A stretch of DNA of 64,000 nucleotides from Nannobrachium achirus. Lineage: Eukaryota; Chordata; Actinopteri; Myctophiformes; Myctophidae. Positions 1-10,126 of this stretch are shown here, in pieces. The first letter of the stretch is position 1. Each line of letters begins with the position of its first letter. Under the pieces are notes generated by a model. That model saw only the letters and a program-made list of their open reading frames with translations, had not been told where the DNA came from and searched no databases. Where the stretch lies: positions 62,581,932 through 62,645,931 of the forward strand of contig OY997653.1 of NCBI GenBank assembly GCA_963921795.1, written 5' to 3'. The position numbers were made by a program, and so were the translations under genes.

Positions 1-212
1 GGCGCTTTGCCCGGCATCCACCCACAACCACACACTCCCATGTACTTAACTATCGCAGAATGGCACAAGGAAGGGAGGCAACAGAAATGGAGGGTGACGA
101 TGTGTGTGTGTAGTTAGTGTGTGTTTGTTCTGAACAGGGTTAGTGACACCCAACATCTTGTGTGGCATGTTATTGTTCTATTTGTAAAACAAAACTAAAG
201 AGGAGACATCTT

Positions 213-268
213 TTAACCACTCAAGCCCTATATGGTTTACGATCTACAAGCTATGTGCTGTTTTCACC
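213..268. repeat. HP hairpin remnant with TTAACC-type flank
   Basis: Reads TTAACCACTCAAGCCCTATA followed by GATCTACAAGCT and then a TGCTGTTTTCAC arm end. This is a decayed version of the outer TTAACC motif plus the HP palindrome seen elsewhere. The centre of the hairpin is lost. Confidence 0.5.
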
Positions 269-769
269 TTTAAAAAGAAAACAAATTAAACAAGAAGAAT
301 TTACAAGAGTCAACTGCAATAGGGCCTGCCCTGCAGGCATTGACACTAAGGCTTGCCCAACTGCCCCTGGCAGGTAAATAAAGCCTTCAGGCAGGTGAAG
401 TTGGCCGACCGGCGACCGGGCAAGTGCTCATTTGAGAGGGGACGCAACCATCTATAAACACAACACGAGATATCTAAACACCTGAACGTGGCCAGCGCGC
501 TCTGTCTTGTTTGGTCTGGGGAATATAAAATAAGAGCACTATTTACCTACAATGTGCTGTTTTTACTGTTGCTACACTTATATAAATATAAAATAACAAG
601 TGTGAAACCATAGACATATTCAATCACTGCTATGTAGGTACTTGTATTTGGAGGTATTGAAAATAACATTGGGGTGTTCAACCACATCCTCCTTTTCTGA
701 AGACGAACCTTAGGTGAAAATAGAAGCTCACAACATGCCACACATTATGACCTTGTATGTCGCAGTTAA
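269..769. other. no feature recognised
   Basis: No gene, tandem array or repeat family recurring in this window was recognised here. Confidence 0.5.
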
Positions 770-830
770 GAGATTTGGTGTAGATAATGGAAGAGATTTG
801 GTGTAGATAATGTAAGAGATTTGGTGTAGA
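770..830. repeat. short tandem repeat, about 27-bp unit
   Basis: Three copies of AGAGATTTGGTGTAGAT with short spacers, directly abutting the left end of a family A hAT element. Confidence 0.8.
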
Positions 831-831
831 T

Positions 832-1160
832 CAGGGGTCGTCAACGTGTTCAGGCCAAGGACCTCTTAGTTGAGAGAGAGATGAAGCAGGGACCCCCACA
901 ACCTGTTCATAGATTCCATATAGTTTCATCGTTTGACAGCACAATCGTCAGTGTATTTTGGATTCATGTCAATTTGTGTTTTCAGATATTTAACCACTTG
1001 AACCGTCAATACTTAATAAACTTGACCTTTCACTCTATACTTTGTCTGCTCTTTTTCCCCTCTTCTACACCAAAGCTCTTTGCCAAAAACAGCAGATCTA
1101 CAAGCTCACAACGCCTCGTGCTGCGAGGCGTTGTGAGCTTGTAGATCTGCTATTTTTGGC
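832..1160 (+). mobile_element. family A hAT-type MITE, 5' part ending at its hairpin
   Basis: Starts with the hAT-like terminus CAGGGGTCGTCAACG and matches the complete family A copies at 33.8 and 55.6 kb up to and including the HP palindrome (1082-1160). It then passes directly into an unrelated GC-rich tandem repeat. The expected right end, GAAGACCCCTG, is missing. Confidence 0.75.
1082..1160. repeat. HP hairpin, near-perfect (family A context)
   Basis: The arms GCCAAAAACAGCAGATC and GATCTGCTATTTTTGGC pair over nearly their whole length. The inner stem is the CGCCTCG/CGAGGCG type. Confidence 0.9.
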
Positions 1161-1320
1161 TGGAGCAGGGCCCTGCATGTGGCTGACCGTCATGCTGCAG
1201 CAGAGCCCCTGGAGCAGGGCCCTGTGGCTGACCGTCTGACCAGACTGGAGCAGGGCCCCTGGAGCAGGGCCCCTGCAGCAGGGCCCTGTGGCTGACCGTC
1301 TGACCAGACGCTCCCCAGTA
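1161..1320. repeat. GC-rich tandem repeat
   Basis: Repeats of GGAGCAGGGCCCTG and GTGGCTGACCGTCTGACCAG, two to four times, starting exactly where the family A element breaks off. Confidence 0.7.
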
Positions 1321-1464
1321 CAAACAGTGCATACAGGAAGGCCGTGGCCCACGTGGGCTTCAGAGGAACGCTTTCTCCTCCAACTGCCCTGCCCTGCCGT
1401 GCACTCTACGTGCACTCTACGTGCCCTCTACGTGCCCTGTCCGGGAGAGCCCAGGCTGATGGAC

Positions 1465-1946
1465 TTAAAGGACATCTTTGTTTTTTTTTTACAAGGGTTC
1501 ATATTTTAGATTGTAATTAGAGAAAAGGAAATATGAGTGTTACAATTGTTTTCCTTTACTACTTTCTATTGTTTTAGCAATTTTAGTGTTTTGATTTCAG
1601 TGGGTGGGGGCATGCGTACAAGTGGCTAAATATTTATTTTAAGACACAATAAGCCGGCAATGTCTTTGTTAATATTTACACCAACCCCCATAACTCACAT
1701 CTGCCCATGAAAGATTGCTGTGTATCTTGGGAATGGGCTTATTGTGTCAAAAAATACATATTTAACCACATGCATGCATGCCCCCAACCTAGGGGCATGC
1801 ATGCAAATCAAAATCGTTAAAATCACTAAAACGATAGAAAGAAGTAAATTAAAACATTTCTTAAAAATCATCTTTTCTTTTCTCTAAAATCTAATCTATT
1901 ATCTAAAATATGATCCCTTGTTGTAAAAAAACAAAATTGTCCTTTA
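1465..1946. mobile_element. family J TTAA-type foldback MITE, copy 1
   Basis: Long terminal inverted repeats. The left end is TTAAAGGACATCTTTG and the right end is TTGTCCTTTA. The next ~40 bp of each arm (ACAAGGGTTCATATTTTAGA) also pair. TTAA targets are typical of piggyBac and Kolobok; no transposase is present to decide. The right TTAA has decayed to TTTA. Confidence 0.8.
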
Positions 1947-1975
1947 CCCATTTAGGGTTAGAATTATTGAATGCT

Positions 1976-2468
1976 TTAAAGGACAACTTTAGTTTTTTAC
2001 AACAAGGGTTCATATTTTAGATTGCAATTAAAGAATATAAAAGGTGAGTGTTAAAATGATTTCATTTACTTCTTTCTATTGTTTTAGAGATTCTTATTTC
2101 AGTGTTTGGGGGCATGCATACCAGTGGCTAAATATGTCATTTTACACAGAATAAGCCCATTCCCAAGATACAATGCAACCTTTCATAGTTGGATGTGACT
2201 TATGGGGGCTAGAAGTGTTACTGTAAATAGCAATAAAGAAACTGCTGGCTTATTGTGTCTAAAAAGACATATTTAGCCATATTTAGCCAGCATGGGGGCA
2301 TGCGTACGCATGCACCCATGCGTACGCATGCCCCACATTTTAGCACGGTAAACGCGATAAAACAATAGAACGAAGCAAATGAAAACATTTTAACAATCAC
2401 TTCTTCTTTTCTCTAATTACAATCTAAAATATGAACCCTTGTTGTAAAAAAATAAAGTTGTCCTTTAA
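1976..2468. mobile_element. family J TTAA-type foldback MITE, copy 2
   Basis: Complete element flanked by TTAA on both sides (1976-1979 and 2465-2468), with terminal repeats AAGGACAACTTT and AAAGTTGTCCTT. It holds an inner palindrome (2296-2333) built on GGGGCATGCGTACGCATG. Confidence 0.85.
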
Positions 2469-2472
2469 CCAG

Positions 2473-2549
2473 TGAAAAATAGCAGATATACAAGCTCACA
2501 GCGCGGCACCGAGTGCCGCTCTGAGAGCTTGTAGATCTGCTATTTTTGA
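2473..2549. repeat. HP hairpin, near-perfect (family B context)
   Basis: The arms GAAAAATAGCAGAT and ATCTGCTATTTTTGA enclose the GCGCGGCAC/GTGCCGC inner stem, which differs from the family A stem yet still pairs. Confidence 0.85.
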
Positions 2550-2870
2550 AAAAGTCGTTTGTAACTCAAATTTTGCTTCTGGGTGGTCCCTGGAACTAGA
2601 TATTTTGAGATGGGGGTCCGTGGCCAAATAAATATCAGTTTGGGGGTCCTTCACATGAAAAGGTTTGAGAACCACTGACATAGTAGTCTCTCAAGAACAG
2701 ACTAACTGAGCTCCATTTAAGCGAAAAGGACCTTTTCTTTGACAATGGCTGGCCAGATTGCTGACATAGAAACATAGGTTTTTTCAAAAAATCTTAGAAG
2801 GATTCAAAAGACACTTATAGAATCGTGTATATACAAATTTTCACGATTTCACGAAAAGCAAGGGATGTGA

Positions 2871-3250
2871 CCAAGGGTCTAGCAGCTCTACCTCAGAACA
2901 AACACCACCCTGGTGGTGATCAAATATTTAGATCTGACTATGGGAGCAGCAGGATCCTCCACTGTGCAGACTTTATTTTAGTGTTTCTCTGTCCAGCAGC
3001 TGGGATTTTATTTTTGGGTGATGTGCTTTGTAAAGTATATTTTCATATCTCATGCAATATGCACAAATAAACAAATAAATGTGTACAAAACCTTAAATGG
3101 ATTTCTTTATTCAAATGGATTCCTCGCTGTCAGTGAGTCACTGACAGAAAGATGCAGCAACCTGCACATTGCACAAGGTTCACGAGTTTGCAATATGCTG
3201 GCTTTTCAATGTGATGGTGACATCACATCATTGTGGAGAGAATACATGAT
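2871..3250. other. no feature recognised
   Basis: Apparently unique sequence; nothing recurring within the window was recognised. Confidence 0.45.
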
Positions 3251-3610
3251 TCAAGTAATTGCTTTTGTTGCGACCGTCAGGTTGCAAGTTACTATGACTG
3301 TTACTATGACTGTCAGTCAGTCAGTCAGTCAGTCAGTCAGTCAGACTGTCACGTCACGTCACGTCACACTTTTCCCATACTCATATCTCCGCCACCGTTG
3401 CCCCTATCCATGCCAAACTTTGCACACACACTCCTTGGCTGCCAAACCACAACCTCCACCTCCATTCCTCACATGGCCCTCTTCTAGTGCCACCATGAGG
3501 CCGATTCTTGCAAAACACATTTTTGGACACTGCTCCTACAGATTTTGCCCTAAAATCACGCAAAGCGGTACACAGTATCTCTAAAGTCATGTCATCAACA
3601 TGGATCTGTC
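3251..3610 (+). mobile_element. family K Helitron-like element, 3'-truncated copy 1
   Basis: Begins near TTGTTGCGACCGT, runs through a (TCAG)n/(CACGT)n tract and the shared block CTTCTAGTGCCACCATGAGG and CAAAACACATTTTTGGACAC. It matches copies at 17.6, 29.8 and 37.6 kb. The 3' hairpin plus CTGG end seen in copy 2 is missing. Confidence 0.65.
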
Positions 3611-3879
3611 TGTCTAGTTTTGTTAACTGTTGCATCCTTAAAGATAAGTCATTTTGTAGTTTTTTGCTGCAGCAGCCACGCTACTCTCCAACCATGAGAC
3701 AGCTTTCCTGCCTCCTTCAATGGGAATAAACCAAGTTTATTTAGCAGTTCAATGTGCCTGATTATACCAGGCTGCCTGAGAAACATTCAAGAGAATGAAC
3801 CTTCTATTTGCTTTGGTATGTTGTTGTTTCACTGAGTGTGTCTGAATGCCTGGGAGCCAGCAGAACAGTGGATCAGAGT

Positions 3880-4553
3880 TAGGGATGTCAACGATTAATC
3901 GATTTTCGATTAATCGATCGATTAATCAATAATCGATTTTAATATTTCATAATCGAAAATCGAAACAAATATTATTATTATTTTTTTTTTTTTTTTTTTT
4001 TTAAATACTATTTTATGGATTAGTTAGTTTGTTTCAACCAAAATATAGGCTAATAATAGTATTAATGATAATAGTAAATGGCCATTGATTTATTATTCAC
4101 ACCAGCACCAACTGTAAACTATAATGTTTAGGCCTACTGTGTAGAGAGGAGGAGCACAGCAGAGTGGCAGCTGCCTGCTAGTACACACCCTCCCCCTTTC
4201 TCAGACACATGTGATTGATTTGGTTGATTGGTTTGGTAGCCATCATCAAAGAAAAGGGAAAACCCTCTCTGCATTGTAAGCATCAGAGAATCTGTTCTTG
4301 AGAGATCAGGGTGAACAGTACACTGTCACTGACTAAAAAGAAAGATGAAGAGTAGTAGTTATAGGCTACCAATTACCAGAAGAGCCATGTTGTACATAAT
4401 ATAAATGCGCATTGCAATCCAGTAATAATTAATAATAATTATAATCCAGTTATAATATTCTTTTAATAATAATTAATAATCGATTATCGATTAATAATCG
4501 ATTATTGCTATAGAATAATCGATTTTCATAAAGGTCCATTTTTGACATCCCTA
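3880..4553. mobile_element. family E hAT element with perfect 8-bp TSD
   Basis: Terminal inverted repeats TAGGGATGTCAA and TTGACATCCCTA are flanked by an exact 8-bp duplication ATCAGAGT (3872-3879 and 4554-4561). Both ends hold many ATCGATTAAT-type subterminal repeats. The element has no open transposase frame and no HP hairpin. Confidence 0.9.
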
Positions 4554-4646
4554 ATCAGAGTAACGCTAATATAAAAGCATCTTTCATCCATTTCTCTGCT
4601 TTCAAAAGAGTGGAAAAGAAAGGAGAGGAGATGAGGCACAAGTAAG

Positions 4647-5103
4647 CAGCGGTGTAAAGTAACTAAGTACAGTTTTGAGGTATTTGTACTTTACTTTTCC
4701 AATTTCCAATACTTTTACTTCTACTCCACTACATCTGGGATCCAAATATTGTACTTTTACTCCACTACATTTATTTGAAAACTTTAGTTACTAGTTACTT
4801 TGCAGATATAAATTATAATATTATTATAAAACATACATAAAACACTTTAGCCATATTTTATACCTTGGCTATTTGAAAATGGCCGATCTACAAGCTCACA
4901 ACACACCGCATTGTGATGCGTTGTGAGCTTGTAGATCGTCTATTTTCAAACATGTTGTAATTTTACGTTCGGTGACTTTAAGTACATTTTGATACCAATA
5001 CTTTCATACTTTTACTAAAGTACATTTTGAATTCTGGACTTTTACTTGTAACAGAGTATTTCTACATTGTAGTATTGATACTTTTACTCAAGTAAAACCA
5101 CTG
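4647..5103 (+). mobile_element. family H hAT-like MITE containing an HP hairpin
   Basis: The left end is CAGCGGTGTAAAGTAACTAA and the right end is AAAACCACTG. Interior TACTTTTACTTCTACTCC repeats are shared with 31.9-32.7 and 35.7-36.1 kb. No matching 8-bp flanks are visible. Confidence 0.7.
4872..4950. repeat. HP hairpin, near-perfect (family H context)
   Basis: The arms TTTGAAAATGGCCGATC and GATCGTCTATTTTCAAA pair with one or two mismatches. The inner stem is CGCATTGTGATGCG-like. Confidence 0.85.
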
Positions 5104-5308
5104 CCAGCTTCACACAAAAATGAGGAGGAAAATGGAAAGAATGGAAGGAATGGAAGATAAAGGAGAGGTGGCGTGAAGAGAAGAAAGGACAAAAAGAGGA
5201 AGAGAAGAGAAGGGAAGGGAAGGAAGGGGTTAAGTGGTAAGAACCACTTAGTGCTTCAGGGTGACCGTGTATGACCATGGCACAAACAGCTGTGGTCTAG
5301 CCTACATC

Positions 5309-5367
5309 ACGTGTGTTTGTTTGTTTGTTTGTTTGTTTGTTTGTTTGTTTGTTTGTTTGTTTGTGTT

Positions 5368-5460
<93 letters not shown>

Positions 5461-5481
5461 ACGTTTGTTTGTGTGTGTGTG
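5309..5481. repeat. compound microsatellite (GTTT)n(GT)n
   Basis: About 13 GTTT units pass into about 45 GT units. The frames through it give Cys/Val or His/Thr strings and are not genes. Confidence 0.95.
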
Positions 5482-5686
5482 AGACAGAGAACACAGTAAA
5501 CAGCCGAGGGCCTCGGAAGTCCAAACCCCACGTGCATCATAAGACATGGAGAAATACAGGCCAGCACCAGGCACATTGCACAAGGTTCAAGAGTTAGCAA
5601 CATGCTGGCTTTTCAACGTGATGGTGACTGATTGTTGTTGTTGTTGTTCAACTGTACGTAAAAAGAATGAGTGAAAAACTAGCATG

Positions 5687-5944
5687 TCGTTGTTGTCGGG
5701 TGAAAACCTTTTATGTCCAAAACCGTTCGTTTTGCATTCATCATTATAACAATTATTTAAACTAGTGAAAACAGCCGATCTACGAGGACACAATGCCTCG
5801 CACCGCGAGGCGTTGTGTGCTTGTAGATCTACTGTTTTCACTACTTTTGTGCGACGGCCTTGTCTGACGAAGCAAGGCTTTACTTTGCGAAAGAACATAC
5901 ACACTTGAAACTTGGAGATACGAGGTTTCCACCCGACAATGACG
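5687..5944 (+). mobile_element. family C MITE with HP hairpin, copy 1
   Basis: Terminal inverted repeats TCGTTGTTGTCGGGTGAAAA and TTTCCACCCGACAATGACGA. Shared interior blocks are GTCCAAAACCGTT and GAAGCAAGGCTTTACTTTGC. I could not fix the target duplication and do not assign a superfamily. Confidence 0.8.
5764..5843. repeat. HP hairpin, near-perfect (family C context)
   Basis: The outer stem TAGTGAAAACAGC pairs with CTGTTTTCACTA. The inner stem is GCCTCGC/GCGAGGC. One arm has TACGAGGACA instead of TACAAGCACA. Confidence 0.85.
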
Positions 5945-6153
5945 ATGTGTTTCTAGCATGTGTTCCTATCTCATGTACTGTACTGTACTGTATAAAGCAC
6001 ATCCGTGTCCTCCTCCCACGATGCGGAGGTGGATTAACCCCTCCATGTCTCTTCCCTTCTCCAGAACAATAAGACGACTGCAGTTATTATCTGCCGACAT
6101 TATAACATCACATTGGGTCAAACGGAACCGCTATTCTGGGCGTGAACATTCGA

Positions 6154-6185
6154 CGGAAATAGCAAATCTATAAGCTCACAACGCG
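6154..6185 (+). repeat. HP half-hairpin (left arm only)
   Basis: GGAAATAGCAAATCTATAAG is followed by CTCACAACGCG, then unrelated sequence. A motif AGGGTTTAAGTGGTTAA follows at about 6230, as at other HP loci. Confidence 0.7.
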
Positions 6186-6443
6186 TACAGAGCTGACCCA
6201 GATCAACTATTGGTATACTATATACACAATAGGGTTTAAGTGGTTAAAAGCTTGGGGCAAATCCATGAAGTGCATTATCGATTGAATAAAACATCAACAA
6301 TGTTTTAGAGATGAGAGGAAGGTTGTACAACACGGTGACGTAGAAATGATCGTTATAGATTCTGCTAGAGGCATGCGTGTTGTTCTCTGCTGGCTTCTAC
6401 TGCGAATCAAGACAGTCTGAAGGAGTTTGATGACAGCAGCTGG

Positions 6444-6444
<1 letters not shown>

Positions 6445-6536
<92 letters not shown>

Positions 6537-6539
6537 CGC
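6445..6539. repeat. (GT)n microsatellite with GC end
   Basis: About 40 GT units ending in GCGCGCGCGTGCGC, abutting a family F hAT element. Confidence 0.95.
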
Positions 6540-6959
6540 TAGAGATGGGACGACAAGCGGTATTATCGTTTATCGCGATAAAAAACACTCACGATAATCG
6601 TATCGTGGAGATTTAATATATCGTGATATCGTCCTCTGTCATGCATTGGGATCAATTCATCTTTTATTTGCCGAGCTGCATATCCGGTACCACTTAAACC
6701 CTCTAGAATTGGTAAAAGGTATTAATAATATACGTACTTACAGTCTTTTTTTCACTCCCTTTCAAATGTCTTTGCCAAAAAAATAGCAGATCTACAAGCT
6801 CACAACGCGTCGCATCGCGACGCGTTGTGAGCTTGTAGATCGGCAGTTTTTTGTTCCACCCCAGGATAATGGATTTTGATTATCGCGATAATATTGTAAA
6901 TCGCGATTTCTTTTGTCACAATAATCGTGATATGAAACTTTCATATCGTCCCATCCGTA
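6540..6959. mobile_element. family F hAT-like element containing an HP hairpin
   Basis: Ends are TAGAGATGGGACGA and TCGTCCCATCCGTA, with TATCGCGATA-type subterminal repeats. The flanks (GCGTGCGC and GCGCGTGC) lie in an unstable GC/GT tract, so the duplication is not exact. The second copy at 61.85 kb has perfect flanks. Confidence 0.8.
6777..6852. repeat. HP hairpin, near-perfect (family F context)
   Basis: Uninterrupted pairing of GCAGATCTACAAGCTCACAA with its complement. The inner stem is CGCGTCGC/GCGACGCG. Confidence 0.9.
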
Positions 6960-7149
6960 GCGCGTGCATAATTGTGTGGGATTTGTCACCTGGGCTGGCG
7001 GTATTGAGGGGAGCTCAGCCACAGGGCCTGTTAGTGAGAGAGAGGAAGCAGTGCAACGACACATCATTATAGAGAGAGCGGTGTTCCTCCCAAACCCTGA
7101 GGTGCAAAAACCTCAGCATACCTCCTATCAGTGAAGTGACCATTTAGAC

Positions 7150-7599
7150 TAGCCTCGCATGGCCATCCCGAGCTACGTCATCACCAATGTGCTTCCTTTC
7201 TGGGTCTGGTGTCCCTCCCATCGAGTCTCTTTATGGAGAACTTATGATCTAATTTCCAATCAAATGGCTGCGTTTGGAGCGACCCGCCTCACACCGTGTG
7301 ACCTCTCACATTTTGAAAACAAACATGGCGGCCCCCATATCCCACGCAAGTTTACAAATCGCAAATAAAAGCTGTATTAAGCGAAGTTTTATCTGAAATC
7401 AACAGCATCTCAGAACTTAAAAAAGAACAACAGTTTGTACTTTTGGAATTTCTGTCGTATTTGCTGTTCTGATGTTTTGATGCGCTGATGACTACGGACT
7501 GGACCTGTCAGTCAAAGTGAGTAACTACGTCATCGTAATGCTTTGTCTATGGAGGACTCCCAGACTCTCCCCTGGGAGAGTCTGGCTGTTGCGAGGCTA
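7150..7599. mobile_element. element with 9-bp TSD, Mutator-like by target size
   Basis: Ends TAGCCTCGCA and TTGCGAGGCTA are inverted repeats. The flanks CATTTAGAC (7141-7149) and CATTTAGAC (7600-7608) are an exact 9-bp duplication, the size typical of Mutator-like elements. No transposase frame. A hAT-like element has inserted into the right copy of the duplication. Confidence 0.75.
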
Positions 7600-7608
7600 C
7601 ATTTAGAC

Positions 7609-7947
7609 CTCCGTTTCCCAAACACTGGGTCAGGAGTCAGGACCCATTTAACGTGGGTCACGAACCAATTAGTATGGGTCACGACTTGAGTAAAAATCCC
7701 ATTTTCATTTCCTACATTAAAGAAAATATGTATTTATTTTGAATTTATTTCAAAAGCTTCTTCCTCCCCCCAAAATTCATTTTTTTATACATGTTAAAAC
7801 AAACACATATAAGAAGTGACATAAATTTAAAATAATAATAATTAAGAAGTAGTGAAAATAGATCTGTTGTTTTCACTAGTTTGGGGGTCCCGGGCAAACG
7901 TCTAATCTCTCTTTTGGGTCTCGACCTGAGGAGTTTGGGAACCACTG
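7609..7947. mobile_element. hAT-like element with collapsed HP
   Basis: Left end CTCCGTTTCCCAAAC and right end GAGTTTGGGAACCACTG. The flanks are ATTTAGAC and ATTTAGAG (7 of 8 matching). A collapsed HP copy, TAGTGAAAATAGATCTG then TTGTTTTCACTAG, lies at 7850-7879. Confidence 0.75.
7850..7879. repeat. HP hairpin, centre deleted
   Basis: Only the outer stem TAGTGAAAATA and TTGTTTTCACTA and a few core bases (GATCTG) remain. Confidence 0.6.
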
Positions 7948-7955
7948 ATTTAGAG

Positions 7956-8392
7956 GGTCTGAGTTTTTGTCCAAAACAAGATCACGACAAAGATGGCATC
8001 CACCAGTCACATAATATCTCTGCATGTCAGACTCCCAAGAACATTAGCACCCATTCCTTAGTTTACCAGCAGGCAGCCTCATGGTTCCTGGAATAATTCC
8101 TGGCCCTATCAAATTGACTGATCATCGTCTCCAAAACAGACTACTTCTAGACTGCAGAGGACACCGAACAGCATGCTGCTGGCTTTGACATCTGTCAACC
8201 TGGAGAATGGGAAGTGGTTTGCTTTGTGTGCTCTGTAAACACAAGCGGAAACATGAGAGAAATCACAGCGTACATATGTGGAGACCACAGGAATGTTCCT
8301 ACCTCAACAAGGGGTCCCTGTGTGGAATGTTCCTACCTCAACAAGGGGTCCCTGTGCCAAACTGAGTTTGGAAACAACACAGCAGTCTAGTT
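7956..8392. other. mostly unique sequence with a 33-bp tandem duplication
   Basis: GGAATGTTCCTACCTCAACA is repeated twice in tandem at about 8291-8356. Nothing else was recognised. Confidence 0.55.
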
Positions 8393-8610
8393 TAGGGCTG
8401 CAAATATTATTTTCTTAGCAGTAATTCTATTGATTACTTTTTCAATGAATCGATTCGTCTTACTTTATACTTCAGTGTACACCACTGTCGCACAACAATA
8501 TCGAGCATAGCCCATCTACATGGCATACTGAGCTTGTGGGTCTGCTATTTTTCAGATTAATTTTTTTTTCATAAAATTGTTTAAATCGATTAGTTCATAT
8601 TTTGTTGATC
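8393..8610 (+). mobile_element. truncated hAT-like element
   Basis: Starts with TAGGGCTGCAAATATTATTT, a terminus typical of fish hAT MITEs, and has ATCGATTAG-type subterminal repeats. The right end is not found. An HP half-hairpin lies inside. Confidence 0.5.
8528..8553 (-). repeat. HP half-hairpin (right arm only)
   Basis: CTGAGCTTGTGGGTCTGC followed by TATTTTTC. The left arm is absent. Confidence 0.6.
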
Positions 8611-8695
8611 TATCGCAAAGTTGTCTTTCTGTGTCGCAGGTGATCGTCGGCCATTATCTCTGTCAAAGACATGTATCAAAATTAATCAATTCTGT

Positions 8696-9013
8696 TAGAG
8701 ATGTGCCGATTGATCGGTGAGTGATCGCGATCGGCCAATAATGCCTCTATCGGCTTTGATCGGTATCGGCTTTGCAGATCTACAAGCTAGATCAGCTATT
8801 TTCACAATATTTATCTGTGGGACTGAATGTAACCTCAGCTTCAACTCCTACAAGTTGAATTGGATACTAAAGGACCTCAGCCTGCATTCTCCTAATGTTT
8901 ATACTTATTTGTATATTTGACGCTGTGATCGGGAATATCGGTATAGGCAGATACCGATTCCAGTTGATCAGTGATCGTTATCGGCCCCAAAAATCGCAAT
9001 CGGAGCATCTCTA
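8696..9013. mobile_element. family G hAT element with perfect 8-bp TSD
   Basis: Ends TAGAGATGTGCCGATT and AATCGGAGCATCTCTA. Exact 8-bp flanks AATTCTGT (8688-8695 and 9014-9021). GATCGG/CCGATC subterminal repeats. A collapsed HP lies inside. Confidence 0.9.
8774..8804. repeat. HP hairpin, centre deleted (family G context)
   Basis: GCAGATCTACAAGCTAGATC joins AGCTATTTTCAC directly, so the inner stem is gone. Confidence 0.7.
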
Positions 9014-9021
9014 AATTCTGT

Positions 9022-9590
9022 TACCACTAAAACTGTAAAAACAAGTTTCTATGCCCTTCTATCAAGGACCAATCTGTCATACAGTATATACAGCTTGGCT
9101 AAAGTGAAGAACTTTACATGACTCCCTGTTCGGTCAAGAACAGAACAGCAACATGGAAACATCTCGGCACCGCTATCTGGGTTGTATGAGCGCCGATGGA
9201 ATCAAGAAATCCGTACAGCTGATTGCCCCGATGACGGCTGGATGTTTTATTCATGGCGAGGTAGTGGTGGTAGAACAAGGGCTAGGAGGACGGTGGAGTG
9301 GTTTGCCCTGCGGTCGACCATCTGTTATTTATAGGCTAATAGTGATGTAACAAGCTGTTATCTCACAGGCCCATTAGACTCATGTCAGGCTCATTAGCAG
9401 GAAGTGTGGACTAGATTAACCACTTTAAAACCTGACGTCTCTATTTTTGGCAGGTCATAAATACAGTAGGTAGACATTTTGCGATATCTTCAGAATCTCA
9501 CAAATAGCGACGTGCTGTGACCTGGAACATCGGCTATTTGCGCCATTTGTCGTACGATGAAGTATACTCATATATATATATATATATGAT
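9022..9590. other. no feature recognised
   Basis: Unique-looking sequence apart from a short (TA)n tract at about 9572-9588. Confidence 0.45.
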
Positions 9591-9596
9591 CTTCCT

Positions 9597-9893
9597 CCTT
9601 GGGCCCACCTTACCGTTCATCACCACAAAAGCGTGGGGTGGCTCAAAGTAGCTGACAGAGTACAGCATCTTGCAATGGGCCTGGTGTACAAGACTCACTA
9701 CACCTCCAAGATACCCATGTACCTGACGAACTACTTCCACGATCACAACACCAGAGGCAGCTCCACAAATCATGTTCAACCTAGATTTAACACTATAAAA
9801 GGCTCCAATTCGTTCTCCAGCTATACCACCATCATGTGGAACACACTTCCTCAAGCCTTCAAAAATTGTATGAAAAGTCACCTTCAGGCGGCT
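9597..9893 (+). pseudogene. LINE ORF2 fragment (reverse transcriptase C-terminal region)
   Basis: One forward frame reads GWLKVADRVQHL, then VYKTHY, then HNTRGSSTNHVQPRF, then SFSSYTTIMWNTLPQAFK. This order (GWLxVxxRV, YK, HNTRxSS, PRF, G..SF, WNxLPxxFK) is the signature of the segment after the reverse-transcriptase core in non-LTR retrotransposons of the CR1/L2/Rex1 kind. Only about 95 codons remain, with no catalytic FADD box and no endonuclease. The frame runs into an HP hairpin right after the WNTLP motif, near where such proteins end. The clade is uncertain. Confidence 0.7.
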
Positions 9894-9899
9894 GCTGAT

Positions 9900-9983
9900 T
9901 TTTCAAAAATAGCAGAACTGCAAGCTCATAGCGCATCTCGAAGTGAACACGCTATGAGCTTGCAGATCTGTTATTTTTGAAAA
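9900..9983. repeat. HP hairpin, near-perfect (in LINE fragment)
   Basis: The arms TTTTCAAAAATAGCAGA and TGTTATTTTTGAAAA pair. The inner stem is GCGCATCTCG, less regular than other copies. It joins the end of the LINE coding fragment. Confidence 0.85.
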
Positions 9984-10126
9984 ATCGTGAATATTTGTGC
10001 AAACCTTTGAATATACTGTATATATTACTAGGTTGGGTTGGCGATAGGGCCTTTCTGTGTGGAGTTTGCCTAAACATGGAGATGTGGTACAGAAGGACTC
10101 ATATATGGGCATAAAAAGTATGTCAT

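Larger units (their letters stand above)
1943..2870 (-). mobile_element. family B composite, partial, with family J copy 2 inserted
   Basis: The sequence CCCATTTAGGGTTAGAATTA is the outer end of the B composite seen complete at 25.69-26.26 kb. It is interrupted by J copy 2 at a TTAA, then resumes as CCAGTG plus an HP hairpin, the hAT-like terminus ending GAGAACCACTG, and the B interior. The far end fades near 2870. Confidence 0.7.

Noticed and set aside
4647-5103. 8-bp target duplication for this family H copy
   Set aside because: The flanks CAAGTAAG and CCAGCTTC do not match, so I give no duplication although the ends look hAT-like.
5261-5603. Cys/Val and His/Thr-rich frames here and at 6.4, 24.1, 55.2, 56.1 and 63.0 kb
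   Set aside because: Translations of (GT)n/(CA)n microsatellites.
5764-5843. HP hairpins as transcription terminators or microRNA precursors
   Set aside because: They occur in both orientations inside many mobile elements, without a U-run terminator context. A miRNA role would need small-RNA data, so I list them only as repeats.
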